NCBI GenBank assembly: GCA_963682055.1
Contig: OY821744.1
Span: 35,502,967-35,566,966, forward strand
Direction: 5' to 3'
Length of the DNA stretch: 64,000 nucleotides
From: Primula veris
Lineage: Eukaryota; Streptophyta; Magnoliopsida; Ericales; Primulaceae
This document shows, one piece after another, positions 1-18,230 of this stretch. Position numbers and translations under genes: made by a program. The first letter of the stretch is position 1. Each line of letters starts with the position of its first letter. Under the pieces are notes generated by a model. That model ran no database searches. It was not told where the DNA came from and saw only the letters and a list, made by a program, of their open reading frames with translations.

Positions 1-2
1 AG

Positions 3-1016
3 GCAACTGAACTCGGTAGAGTTCGTGACAAGGAAGAGGATGAAGAGAACAATAGGCATCGGGAGGTGAGTATTTGTGCTTTAAAAATATACATCATGTT
101 TCCAGATAGGTATACATGTGTGGTCTATAGGAAATAGAAATACATGTGTGCTCCATAGATCAATATTTCGATTTCGTGGTGGTTGTAAAGGTTAGTGGTT
201 TAGATTTTAGAAACACCGCCCTGTGGGTGGAAGACTAGAACCCTGGACCATTTCGTTGCAAGTGGGACCCTGGTCTGACTTGGGGTCATTTTAGTATTTC
301 ATAGAATAGGCAAATAGTTAAAGAGGGTGAAGTACAACACCAGTCCCAGTACTTACCAGAAAAGCGGTTCCAATACTTTGGTTCAAATTTTCATTTTATC
401 TGCATAGTGTCAACTGCAATTTGCAACACAATGGTCCTTTCTTTATGTGGGATCTCCTGTTAACCCCCATAGGTTTAACTGAAACACTATTGGTCCCCAT
501 AGTTAATAGTCCTGTCATAAGAGAAAGAGGAATGTACAGAAAAAATTCCTTAGCCTTCTGGCCCTGTAAAATTTGTTTTATACAAACGATACCAGTGTTT
601 CTAATGTTGGGGATTTTTATTAATTGAAGGCTGTGAGGGAGATTAGAGAGAATTACATGAAGACGTTGGGCATCTTAAGGGGAAGTCATGGAAAACAATG
701 GGATGATTTTCTCCGACTCGATATCCAGAGGAGGCAAGAACAACAAGCACACCCACATCAGCGATTCTCTTCCCCTACAGGTTTCGGTGGCTACAAACAG
801 CCTCCTAATTATCCTCCTCCCGAGTATGACAGCCGTCCTGTGGGAAACCACGATCACTATGGTGGGCCTAATACGGGGTCTATGGACTCCTCGAGGGGGA
901 AATTTTCAAATTCGGTCGATAACAGTTATGGTGGCTCTTCAAGGCATCATGATGGTTATGGAGATTTCCCACGCCAGCGGCGCGAGGAATATGGGAAAAC
1001 GTATAATCGATACTAA
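3..1016 (+). CDS. 3' end of an unrecognised gene (last two coding exons)
   Basis: Two coding exons at 3-65 and 630-1016, joined by a GT-AG intron (donor GTGAGT at 66, acceptor AAG ending at 629). Both are phase 0 and leave 149 codons open up to TAA at 1014-1016. The first exon is charged (Asp/Glu/Arg/Asn rich). The second starts with a helical stretch containing REIRENYMKTLG and ends in a low-complexity tail rich in Gly, Tyr, His, Ser and Arg (GGYKQPPNYPPPEY, RREEYGKTYNRY). Such RGG/YG-like tails are common in RNA-associated nuclear proteins, but I do not recognise the family and assign no function. The gene starts outside the window. Downstream a GTTAGTG donor near 1037 and a TTTACAG acceptor at about 1911 suggest a 3'-UTR intron. 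Confidence 0.6.
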
Positions 1017-3517
1017 ATATGTATCCTGGAGTGAAGGTTAGTGAGTTTGCTTTTACTGATTTTTAAGCGTGAAATTTTGCATCTGCCTTTCTTCTCGTGG
1101 GTTGTTAGATTTACTTGTCAAGTAGGGTGCTGCTCAACTTTTTTATTTACCATGATGTGTATTAATGGTACAAACACCAACAAAGAAGCAATTCACCCTG
1201 TGATATAATGAACTTCTAGTGACTAGTGGATTTGTGTGCATGCAATGCATTTAATTTCGATTGTCACTGAAAATTGGGTTTCACTGTCACTTGATCATAA
1301 GTTAGGTATTTTATTTCTTCTCGTGGCATTTAGATTTACATTCCAACTACCCTAGCTTTTGTGATTCTTTAAACTGTTGTGATACTTGGTGTAATGTGAG
1401 GTGAGAATGTCTCAGTTAACATTTGTATGCTTATATTAAATCTGACAAAGAAGAAAAACAACCAGTTTAAAGACGTCAAATCTGCAAAACCCATCCCTGG
1501 TTTCTGTTATACCAATCTATCTAGGGATGAACTTAAAACGATAGTATTCTTTATTTTACTGGTTAATGCTTAATGCAGAGCACTTTACTTGTTTATATTA
1601 TGTACTACTTTCTTTTGTGCATTGATTACTGTATAGTTAGACATCTGTTTACAAAAGTCAACTTGTTCAAGTTTAAAACAACCGTGTACAACAATACAAC
1701 GTTTGCAACCTTTTGAAAAAATATGTGCCCGAATAATGGTTCTCCCCGTGTGTTGAAGATGATGTGTGAAGACTACCATGCTGAGATTGTTGTGTAGGGA
1801 TTTAGCTTGAGTAGGTTTGCAATGATGGTTGTGAAGTTTTTAGTATGTGTTTTGTTTATACAATAGTGAGATAAAAACAAAGCTTAATTTACGCTTTTCA
1901 ACTATTTACAGGAACCGATTGTTCAGATAAGAAGTAATGTGCATGGATGGAGCCCAAAATATACGTGACTATGTCGAGAATTTCTCCAGACTTGAAGTGG
2001 GGGAAACTTTGAATTTTAATTATGAATCATGGATGTTGCTTTTTGAACACCCTTAATTCTCATTTTTCTTTAAGATCAAGTGTTATGAACAGATTTAATG
2101 GGAAATGTTTGCTTTGGCGAGGCCACTTGGAAATTCAATCTGAAACATGTTATCTACCTTTAAACCGTTTCTATTTCTTCCCTCATGTGGTTCGAGCCCT
2201 GTTTCTTTTAGTGAACCCTCGTTGATCATGTGTCGTTTTCGTTACTATTCATAAATGTTGAAAAATATGTTGTTGCTCGACTGTTACCAGCTTCTTTTTG
2301 ATGTGTGTATTTGTGTTTTCTTGGTGAATATATTCTTTGGCAACTCAAGTTTTATGCAGTCAGTATGGATTCGAATGTGGTAACTTTGTTTCAGCAATCA
2401 GCCAAGTCCTAAAATTGGAAACGGCATGTCTCTTGACTCAGATATGAGTCGGGGACATGCATTAATCATTATATCTGTATGTAAAATGGAAAATGTTGGG
2501 TCATAACTAATACCAGAACCAAGTAATCCGAAACATAGTATTTATTTCCAGGAGAGTATAAATAGAGAAGATGGGGAAAATGGAAAAATAAGAAAAACAC
2601 GAGTGAGAGATGGAGGCATATGTAGAGAAATGAGCATGATGAATAGTGAATACAAGTAGTATGCATGTAAAGTAAATATTGTAATGTAATGGGAATGGGT
2701 GTTATGATGACAATGGAAGCTGGATAGAGATTATCGGGGGCATGACACCTACTATAATTTCGATAATTGTGTGTGTGTGTGTTTTTTTTTAAATAATTTA
2801 TGACAAATATATTGTAATTAAAAAATGTAATTTGTTTATATCCATTTAATATATATATAATTACTTCAATTAGTGTGATTAATAATGGGTTAGCAGCCCT
2901 GGGGGAACAGAAAAAACAAAGTGGGAGTGATAGATGGGCCTGACATATACGATGGATCAATATATGAGTAGTAGTTGTAGTACAGTTATAAGATAAGAAA
3001 GCCCACACAAATGTAGAAAAAACCAAAACAAAACAAAATAAAACACAAGACCCAGACTACTTAGTAATAGTAATCGAATAAAACACTCTTGCCCTCGACG
3101 GCGAAAAACCGAACTGAACCGAAAAAGACCGAAAAATAACCGAAAAACCCAAAAAAATCCGATCCGGTTCGGTCCAAAAAAATAAAAAGACAGAAACCGA
3201 AAAAACCGAAACGAAAAATATATTCGATTTCGGTTTTGATTTTGTTAAAAACCGAACCACCATACATGGGTGATAAAAAAATAAAAACAAATTAATGGGA
3301 GGTAGTAAGGGGGAGTATTATTTTTGGTAAGTATGTTGCGGGGATTGCCCCCGGTATTATATATATATATAATAGTAATTTGTACTATATATATTTGGTA
3401 ATCTAGGGTTTAGGGGTTACAAAAGTAAAGTCTCTCTCGTCCGTCTTTTGGGGTTGAATCAAAATCAGAATCAGAATCAAAATCAAAATCAAGAGAGAGA
3501 GAGAGAGAGAGAGAGAG
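1017..3517. other. 3' UTR of the first gene, then intergenic DNA and helicase promoter
   Basis: About 1017-2450 is probably 3' UTR and spliced 3'-UTR intron of the preceding gene. No coding frame with family resemblance is seen between 2450 and 3517. The stretch holds a short GT tract (2768-2780), a block at about 3098-3260 packed with CCGAA/TTCGG words on both strands, a TATA-rich run at 3356-3395, and the helicase 5' leader: repeated AATCAR words from 3457 and a GA tract that directly abuts the start codon. Confidence 0.5.
3493..3517 (+). repeat. GA dinucleotide tract in the helicase 5' leader
   Basis: An uninterrupted GA run ends at the base before the ATG at 3518. GA/CT tracts in plant leaders can bind BPC/GAGA-type factors and are often length-polymorphic; here only the tract itself is seen. 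Confidence 0.8.
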
Positions 3518-8766
<5,249 letters not shown>

Positions 8767-9206
8767 TTCATATATCACCTGCCAAAATGCATGCCATTTT
8801 CTCCTGAGATGTGAGATCAAGAGCTTATGGAAAAACAAGTTTATTTCACCATCAAAGCAATGGAATTCTCAAATTTGCACCGTTGTTATTTATGCTCAAG
8901 TTCTTTTTATTGTTTTCAAATCAATTTGGTAAGGAGTGTTGACATCTACGAAGCATTATAGACGTGGGTACTCAATGTAATTCCTATTTTCACTTGCTTT
9001 TATATTTTGCACATGTTGACCAAATACATGAGATGAAATATGACGGTTTATTCGGAAACCGTATGGGTATGAGTTGGTTACTTATTAGCATGTATTTGTT
9101 TTGTTCATTTGCTGTACTGAATAATAGAAGGAACACATTCAGTGTTCGGTTTTATGGTTTCTGAATGTTCTGTGTTTTCGGGTTTTTTCTTTATACCATT
9201 TGTAAG

Positions 9207-9699
9207 CAATGTTTTAAAAATCGCGCTATATAGCACGAAATAGCGCTTTTTGGGAAAAAAACGCAACGAAAAACCACTATTTAGCTGAAATTGTGCTAAA
9301 ATCGCGCTATAGTGGACCAAAAGCGTAAAAAGTGCGAAATTATGGATCAAAAGCGTAAACAGCGAGTTAGGAAAAAAAAACAGCGGATCTAAATAATTAA
9401 TATATACTGTGTAATTTTGATAAAAGTACGTGCAGTCCAGATGGTTGAGACAGTGCTGTAATTCCAGCAGACCCAAGTTTAAAACTCATCCACAACAAAA
9501 AAAAAAAATCAATTTTTTTTTATTACTATCTAATATAACTATATATTTATTTATTTTATTGTTATATATTCTAAAGTTTAGTGCATATTTAGGCAAAAAA
9601 AAAAATACACCGCAAAGCGCTATGTAGCAACGCTATTAGCGCTTTTAGCGTTTCTCTTGAAAAAACGTTACGATAGCGATAACGTTATTTAAAATATTG
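9207..9699. mobile_element. hAT-like MITE with 8-bp target duplication
   Basis: The element is 493 bp, begins CAATGTTTTAAAAATCGC and ends in the inverse of CAATATTTTAAATAACG. It is flanked by TTTGTAAG on both sides (9199-9206 and 9700-9707), an 8-bp duplication as left by hAT transposases. Subterminal sequence is full of AGCGCT/GCGCTA words in both orientations, so the ends can fold on each other. It has no coding capacity. The central part contains a separate SINE-like segment. Confidence 0.8.
9431..9510 (+). repeat. tRNA-derived SINE-like segment inside the MITE
   Basis: CCAGATGGTTGAGACAG resembles a degenerate pol III A box, and GACCCAAGTTTAAAACTC, about 30 bp on, resembles a degenerate B box (consensus GGTTCGANTCC). 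An A-rich run follows. This order and spacing are those of a tRNA-like SINE head and tail. It is too diverged to be a tRNA gene. Confidence 0.4.
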
Positions 9700-10611
9700 T
9701 TTGTAAGTAATTCAGAAGTAAAGTGGGAGTACACTGGTTCAGCAACTGGCTGTTCTTTAAAGCTTGAAATCTTGTAGTTTGGTTGAACTAACCATTTCAA
9801 TTTCGAGCTTATTTTTAAGTGTTCCAACTATAGTTACCGGGAAACTTGTTTGTCATTCTGCTTCTTGTATCTCGTTTCCTATTGTTTCACGTGTAATTAA
9901 ATCTTAAAAAGACAAAAATAAATAGATCATGTTTCCCATTTCGCTTTCCCCTTAGGTTTCCCTTCCCGGTAACTATGGACTTTCAAACTTTATCGTTTTG
10001 GTTTGGGAGTCGGTTTAGCTTTTGGGAGTAGGTAATTGATTTCCAAGTGTTGGCTCAATGGGCCATATAAGGCCTATTGTACTCGTCTCAACTTTAACTC
10101 ATATTTGTGTACTTGAGAGTTGCAATTTTATTTGTATTTTTTCTCAATGTGAGACTTGGAAACGTGCAGAGGTGAACAATCTGTGAGCAAAAAATGGATG
10201 GAAATAGTCTTAAGCTATACTACAAACATGTACGAAAATAGCAGTTCCAAGAGCTGTTTCTAGACATGTGGTACTGCTCTGATTCTCTATAAACTTAAAT
10301 TTAGAAGGAAAGTGTTCCAAGAGTGGAAAGTGTCTGTTTCTAGACGTGTAATATATAAAAACTGGAAAGTGTTCCAAGAGTTGTTTCTAATCCGGGTTCA
10401 AAGCATCTCAGAATGAGGTTTCTCTGTGCTTGCCTAAATTATGTTCTCCAACATGATCACAAAAACAAGAAGAATCGATGATTACAAGAAGGTGCCAAAC
10501 TTAATTGATTTAATAGGAAAAGTTATTAGCACACCAAACAATAATCAATATTACACACAGTAGCAACAAGTTCTGTGATGATAAATTTAGAAGGCAACAT
10601 TAATTAGGTCT

Positions 10612-13600
10612 TTACGACAACTTCTGGTACAATCCATCAATTTTAGCCTGCATTTTAAAAGAAAAGTTGTGCAAGTCAGATAAAAGAGTTTTATTCGAGT
10701 CCGATAGGAAAATCATGTGAAGCCACGCCATATACCGTGTAAAACTTGAGCAGTTTCTCTCTTTTCTTTTTAAGTGTTGCAGTCACCAAATCCCTCTCAA
10801 CATCAAAAATTTGAGGTTCTATAATAACACCCTTGACTTGTTCAAATCCTCTTAGCTGTTTGAGGGGAAAAAAAATGAAAACAGTAAATCATATTAAGAA
10901 CATGGCATGATCAACAGAATTACTTAAATGAGAGGCATGCAAGTTCAACAGTCCTAATAATGAAGAAACAGGGTAATTTACCTTATTTCTAACAGCTGTA
11001 GACTTTAACTCGAGCAGAACATAATCATATAGCTGACTAAGGGAGCATAGCTCAGAGAAGGAACCTCCAAAGCCGTTTTGATTTGCCCATTTTTTGGTAT
11101 TTTCTTGATGTGGTACAACTACTGCAACCAGCTTCGACTTGAAACTATCTCCATACACCCATATCTAGATAAATAAAAAAACATAACATTTAACTACAAG
11201 TGAATGGCACATTAATAATGGAATCCAATAAAGCTTTGATAATTTCACTCTTAAACGTGAATATTTATCTAAGCAGGAATGCCATAACAACAAGCAAAAT
11301 ACCAAGATAAGAATACAAATTGGTTATACTTACCTCTTCAACGATCGGGGTGATACCATAAACATTTTCAAGATATTCCAAGGCAACATATTCTCCCTGA
11401 GAAAGCTTGACTAAATTTTTCTTCCTGTCAATGATTTTAACAGTACCATTTGGTTGCATCTCTCCTATATCACCTGATACATGATAAAGAGAAATGTTAG
11501 TTCATAAGTTTTTTAAAAATAAATAAATTGCATGAAACAAATTGGTAATGTATAACCTGTGTGAAACCAGCCATCTCTAAAGACTTCATTAGTTAACTCT
11601 GGGTCTTTGTAGTACCCAGCAAAACCAGATTTTGCCCTCACACAAATCTCACCACGCGAGGGGTTTGCCAGCGGATTATAACCCATTTCAGATACTTCTT
11701 CTAAACGTATCTCACTATATACAAACGAGGAGCCTACAGTTCCAATCATACACATCTCATCTGGATAGCCAATTGTTGTTAAACCACCTGTTTCTGTCAA
11801 CCCTGACACACACACACAAAAAGTATAGTATTAAGGAAAGCTGTAAACATCAAAGTAAGATATTTAGGTACCATTAGTAGACTCATTGCAATCATCTACT
11901 TTAAGTTTTTTACATGCCTGAATGATTATCTTACTACAGCTGTATTCAATGTCAACAAATTGAGTCATTACGTAATAAGTGAAATAAGTTTTAGATATGA
12001 GGTTGAACTGATTTGATTAGATTTTAATTAACTCTTATTTATAATCCTCTTAATGTAATAAGAATAAGTAGGCCAATAAGAATGGCATCTGAACTCACAT
12101 TAACCAATAAAGAAAAATTCCAAGTATTTTAAAAGTTTAGTTTAAACTTTTGGTCAAGAACCATAAGAATTTTGTACCCTCCTGCAGATAGGAAACTTCT
12201 ACGTCGTAATCTTATCCCAAGAGTAAAAAAAGTTACCATAGCCTTGTAACATAAAAGCACGTGAAGTAACCCGCAAGAACTCTTCCACTTCATTGCTTAA
12301 AGAAGCACCTCCTGATATTATCAAGCGAATGCGCCCACCTAATTTAGCTTTTACCTAAACAAAACAGAAAAAACTTTAAGATACTATTTAAATGAAATAA
12401 AAATCATTTAATTGAAAATATGTCTAAGAAACTGCGATTCATCTGTTTGTGACACTGACACACACCATAAGGACACCTTTACAACATGCTTAAAACAAAG
12501 ACCAACATGGCATTTGTCCAGTTTTCAGCAATTTAGTAGAGAAGCCAAGCCGTCCATTGTATTACAAGTAAAAAGTAACAGAACCAAATGTGTGGTACAA
12601 CCTTCCTGAAAGCTAGAAGATCACCCAACCATGATGCTTCTGTATGTTTATATCCTTGTCGCATTGCTGAAAGTTTCCTGCGTGAGAATAAAGTGATAGA
12701 TTTATATCATGGGCAAGGTGCAATTATGCATGGACAGATGAATAAATAAAACGACATAATAAAGGAAAACGATGTTGTGTCTTACCGTTGGTAAAGAAAA
12801 TTAAAAGCAAACCTCCTCACTGGGTTGAGTTCGTCTACTGCTTTTATAGCTCCTGTAAATTAAATTAAAGACGGACTCGTACTCAAAACATTTTGTTGAT
12901 TTAAATAGTGAAGCAAAAACGACTGGGAAACTTTACATGCCTTCACGAATTTTTTCAAAAACACGAGGTACCCCAGCAAGAAATGTTGGTTTTAATTCCA
13001 TGAGATCCTCCCCTAGTGCATTTAGATCCTTCAAGCAAATAGAAGAGCGGGTTAACAAGCAAATAGGTTCAAACTGACACATAAGACTTTTCCACCCTCA
13101 AAAATTGGATTAAACAATAAACTCAGATTTTTAGCAGCTTACACCATGATAGTATCCAACAGAAGCACCCCTATGAAAAAAGTATTCTTCAATAATGCGG
13201 TCAAGGATATGAGCAAGGGGTAGGAATGATATATAGACATCATCAACAGTCATCTATCCATCCACAGAGGAAAAGCAAAGTAATGGTATTAGATTACTAT
13301 GTATAATAAATTAATAATGATAATAATAGAAGAATATAAATATAATGTGCATTGTAAACTAAAAAAAGTTACTAGGTGATGAGGAATGAACTAATTTTCA
13401 TGTTATGAACAAATGAATGCATGGAGAAACTTCTGAAGTTTAGAAACAAACAATACAGGAAAGTTAATCAATTTTTACCTTGTCCTCAAACTGCTCCATA
13501 AAGAGATCAACACCTTTGATATTGGTTGTGATGTTGTCATGTGTTAAGATAACACCTTTTGGAAATCCGCTTGTGCCGCTAGTATACATTATTGTACATA

Positions 13601-14607
13601 TGTCCGATGACTGAGGTGGCTGAGGCTCTACTGGTTGCTCTTTCCCCTAGCATAAAAAGTAATAGGAGATTGACAAGTAGAACAGAATCACAAAAAAGAA
13701 TATCTGAAAGGTAATGATAATATTATTTTAATGTTTTCTTGAGTCAATCTCGAATTTAGTTTCCAAAGTAAAAATCTGAAAATTGCTGGCCGCTCTTGGT
13801 TTCACATGAAAATATAAATAAAAAGTCATAGAATATAGTGACTGTTCTGTTTATGTGAGAAAAATCATCTTCATTTATAAATTACTTGAAAAGGAAAGTT
13901 TTGTTGACCTATAATCCTGAAACAGCGGATTTGAGCTCCAACATAATCTACAAAATCTTCAGCATTTTTTTTTTTACCAATCTTTACTAGTAGTACATAA
14001 AACCTCTAGAGCACATAATCTATAGTTCCCTAAGAATGGTAAAATTCCACAATTTTGTATTGTTTCTGCAATTTCAACAATTTCTGATTATGCAACTAAC
14101 CATTTGAAGAAACTCATTCCATGAATATAGCTTTATTCCGATAGAGAGTGCCTTTTTCCTCTCTTCCTCATTCATTGAAGTGAAGGAAACAACCACTGCA
14201 AAGACAGCGAAAAATTAGCAATGCACATAGCAGTAGCAAGGAAAACGATTTTCTTACATTTTATTTGTTTAGCATGTGTACACTCTGGTTTTAGTAGCTG
14301 CAAAAAAAAAAATGATTACTCACTGCTATGAAATAATCGTTAAAAACTATTCTTGGCAGAGTGTGATGAATTCTCACTTCTTTAATTTTCTTATTCTGGA
14401 TAAACACAAAATCAATCTCAGCATGACCGATAATGTAGTTTACGGCATCTGGTCCTGCATTAAGGGAGAAAAAATACACAAATCAAGATGGCTGTTATCT
14501 TGACAATACAAGAATAACCATCGACTAATAACTTCTTTTAGGTGAAAGATGGGGAAAAAAATTCTAACTCTGACCGACCAAGAAAGTAAGTAATGATAAA
14601 ATACTTA

Positions 14608-14660
<53 letters not shown>

Positions 14661-15624
14661 CAGCTTTAGAATTTTAATGCAAGAACCCATATTGTCATAC
14701 TCAATAAAATAATTCAAAAAGAAAGAACAGCAAGATGTTACAGTAAATTACCGAGGGTATCATAGAGAGGCACACAAACAAAGCTTTGGGCACTACAAGC
14801 CTTTAAAACATTAGCAACACAAGTTAACAAAAAGTGAATATCTTCAGATTTAACAGAAGTGATAAAACAAGCAAACAAAAAGCGGTAAGATATCACCTCC
14901 ATTGCTACAATCCATTCCGGGCAATTTATTCCATAAATCCCAACTCGAGAGCCCTATCACCACATTACAATTGTTAACACCCCCAAAATACAGTTCTAAA
15001 AATTCCTTGTGGAAAACGTTTATATGTGTCTACTTACGGCCTTAGCACCAGATGCACGTAGAGCTGAACTGATATTTATAACCTCCTCATAAACGTTCCC
15101 GTACGTTTTCCATCGATAAGGACCAAACTACAGTGAATTAATTGTTTAAGATAGCACAATGCATTTCAATGGTCAAATAAGTCGTTATAAATAAACTGTT
15201 ACCTGTCCATTAACAAAATCGCGCCATCCAAGCATTCTATTTCCTGAATAATTTTTAGCAGACACCCTGGACATTAAAAAAAAAATGTAGCTTATGACAG
15301 TGGAGGTAGCTCTAAAACACTTTCGTCATGAAAGTATTGTTATTGTTAATACAACAATGTCCTCGCCAAAAGCGAATGCAAAACTTCTTAAAAACATTAT
15401 CTTCACCCTGAATTCAAGTAAAACTTGTTTCATGTAAAGATAGAATAATTGCAATAGTAGTACTAGTAGTGGTTATTTAAGTACCTAAAGTTATCCCAAA
15501 CAGTTAGCATATGAGGATCAGCGGGTGGGAAACCATTTTTGGCTAACAAATTACGAAAAATTGGACCGACTGACGGCACCCCGTCTCGGCCTTCCTTTCC
15601 TTCTTCAACTTTGGTGGCAAACAT
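10612..15624 (-). CDS. LACS1: Long-chain acyl-CoA synthetase, LACS1-like
   Basis: Nineteen coding exons on the minus strand: 15485-15624, 15203-15266, 15038-15127, 14897-14953, 14752-14800, 14378-14454, 14258-14297, 14101-14195, 13479-13646, 13143-13253, 12941-13028, 12786-12852, 12602-12677, 12237-12354, 11557-11802, 11334-11473, 10982-11164, 10736-10855, 10612-10647 (1965 nt, 654 aa, full length for the family). AMP-forming signatures: [11 protein letters not shown] at residues 225-235, GYGLTE at 412-417, DGWFHTGD at 490-497, [16 protein letters not shown] at 510-525. The enzyme activates long and very-long-chain fatty acids to acyl-CoA. Arabidopsis LACS1 is an ER enzyme feeding cuticular wax and cutin synthesis. 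The N-terminus ([12 protein letters not shown]) and the YGDSFKS segment fit LACS1 better than LACS2 or LACS4, but orthology needs a tree. An acceptor-like TTTTTGTAG just before the ATG suggests a 5'-UTR intron. One intron uses a GC donor (see findings). No frame breaks. Confidence 0.9.
14611..14658. repeat. AT dinucleotide microsatellite in a LACS1-like intron
   Basis: A perfect 24-copy AT run lies in the intron between the exons ending at 14752 and starting at 14454. It is probably highly length-polymorphic. Confidence 0.9.
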
Positions 15625-16886
15625 CTTCGTTTTCCAAAGTCTACAAAAAAGCAACAATGAAAAAGAGAAAAAAATAAACTTGAAAGGATTTTATTTAGAG
15701 TAAGAAGTCCAGTTAAAGAACGCAAAGAGTCGTTTAAAAGATTTTGGTTGGTAACTGCAAACTACATTCTGGTCCTTCCTTCCCTTATAGATGCCTTCTC
15801 CGAGTTCCCGACTTAGAGGAATGACATGTTTTCTTATAATTAAAATAATAATTTATCTCTTTTAATTTTCTCTTATCCTCTCTCATTTATTTATACTTTT
15901 CACATGTAAATTAATAAAATAATAAAAAATGACTTATATAGTTTTGATAGAGAAATTGATAAAAAAACTGATAATTTATATAAACAAAAACGTTTATTTT
16001 TTACTTTAAATACGAGAAAACTTGTAATTTATTTAATATGATTGTTCTAGTAAATTAATTGTTGGTTTTGGTGTACGTAAAATAAATAATTAAAATTGCA
16101 AGGACTGAAAAGAAATAAACAATTTTATTTCTATAATGGAATATGCCTCTATTACAAAATTTCGACACTTGCAGAATGTAAATGCAATTTATTAAAAATT
16201 CTAGAAAGATTAATATAACTTATTAAACTGTTAGACTAGTTTGTAATTAAATAAAACTGTCAGACAGAATAGTATAAAACTAAACTGCTGGACTGTTTCT
16301 GTAAATAAATTATATGACTGAAATAAAACTAATCTAATTACAGAATTAAATTACAGAATTGAAACAATACTTTAAATAAATTACAGAAAGGAAAAACAGA
16401 ATTTAAAAGTTACAGCTAAGGACAGAAAATTGAAATACTGAAATTAAATTACAGAAATGAAATGAAATAAAAAAGGACATAAAAGAAATAGACGAGTCTA
16501 CGGTTTAACAGTATGCCCTTAACCGATATTCGTCTAACCACCTTTGAGCTTTCTGGTTATGTTTGGCGCTTCGATCCCAATCTACAACGTCTCGAATGAC
16601 TCGCTGAAAACTGGCAACGAGTCAAGGTTGAGCTTTTGGTGGGTGGTTCTCTCTGACTAAAATGTAATGCTTCTGTTTAGTGAGATGATATATGCTGATG
16701 TGTTTGATTTCAGAATGTTATTTCTTTGACATGTGGGGGGTCTACCTATTTATAGGCTTGCTGAGTATCTGAGTCATTAAAGTCACATTTTAATATTGTC
16801 AGTTTTCAAAATTCAAAACTGCAGTATTAACTATGTAATGAATTCATATCCATTGCAACAGTTACATCTTTGCTAGAAGTTTTCGT

Positions 16887-16949
16887 CGAGCAGGCGCACT
16901 TCCGTCGAGCAGGCACGCTTCCATCGAGCAGGCGTGCCGACGAGCAGGC
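16887..16949. repeat. Four-copy CGAGCAGGC minisatellite
   Basis: The core CGAGCAGGC starts at 16887, 16906, 16925 and 16941 (spacing 19, 19 and 16 bp), with alternating GCACTTCCGT/ACGCTTCCAT linkers. It is GC-rich in an AT-rich setting. Confidence 0.75.
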
Positions 16950-18180
16950 ACGTGTGTGTTACACAATACACACATGTGTATGTGGATACAAAACTTAATA
17001 TACACATAAGATAACTTTGTATATATATATTGTAAAAATGAATCTTCATTTTTCAATTTGAGACAATTTTCAATAAATTATCCTCATTAACCCATTTTTC
17101 AGCATTAAGAGTTTTACTTTTTCTCAACCCCAATTTTTGACGTCAATTTACATTTACTCTTGTTCTACGAATAGGTCATGGGATATACCGTTACGAACCT
17201 TGTCGTACCATCTATTCAAGCGTCTTGAGTATGGTATCAAAAGACAACGACCGTCGCTTGAAATCTTGACTCAAAGATGGTCTTGTGACCATTCGAAAAC
17301 TATCATGTTTTAATATGGTTTTTCAATATTAATTTGGGTTGAAAAAAATTGATAGAAGTATATTAAAATATAGTAATATTTAGTTATGATAATAAATTTA
17401 ATAGAGAAACTGAAAAATGTATAAAGTTAAAATGTTATATTAAAAATATAAAAATGTTAGCAATTAAGTTAAATAAGACGCTCTCGTCAAGATACAGATA
17501 TTAATACATTTATTGATTCCCTATGTCAAAGGCTATCCTTGTTGATAATTCTTTATCATATTTAAGGCTGCAATGTTGATATATACCTGCTATATATATG
17601 AATAATAATGTTAATGGTCTCAACTACAGTCTCAACACATTAGAGTTTTTAATGTAATATTCGGTTATATATTTAATATTTTTAATTAATATTTAAGTTT
17701 AGAGTAATCTTAAACAGGGTTATATAATATTATATTTGAGTTTTTATTTTGTTGAATAGTCAAATAAAATATATTAAAATCATTAAAATTTTAAATATTT
17801 TTAATTAATATTTAATCTTAGCATAATCTCAATTAGCGTTTCATAAATATTATATTTGAGGTTTTATTTTTGTTTTGATTAGGTGTCAAAATAATTTTAA
17901 AAATTACATAAAAGACTGTATGATAATCGGGGTGGCGAATTAAATGACATAAGTATGTAGGCTAGGACAATTAGGCAGGTACGTAATAGTCGTTGGGATC
18001 ATTTAATAATCATCCATCTCACTCCTCCCAATACTTTCTGTTTTTGTCTTCAACAGTTTTAATGCCAATCACCTCCTTCCCTACCTAATCCTAGTCACTC
18101 CTTCCTATTATTATTAATTATTGTTGTTGTTCTACATGTGTACAATAATACTATACCAAAAATTCAATAAAACAATTAAA

Positions 18181-18182
<2 letters not shown>

Positions 18183-18230
<48 letters not shown>
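18183..18230. repeat. ATT trinucleotide microsatellite
   Basis: An uninterrupted run of about 16 ATT units in intergenic DNA. Confidence 0.9.

Larger units (their letters stand above)
8767..10611. other. Convergent 3' regions of the helicase and acyl-CoA synthetase genes
   Basis: This is the tail-to-tail interval between a (+) and a (-) gene. Apart from the MITE at 9207-9699 no coding sequence is seen. At about 10245-10400 the word GTTCCAAGAG, followed by TGTTTCTAG or TTGTTTCTA, recurs three times with roughly 60-bp spacing, an imperfect local repeat. Confidence 0.5.

Noticed and set aside
9431..9500. A tRNA gene at the A-box/B-box-like words
   Set aside because: The boxes are degenerate and no acceptor or anticodon stems can be drawn; better read as a SINE-derived fragment.
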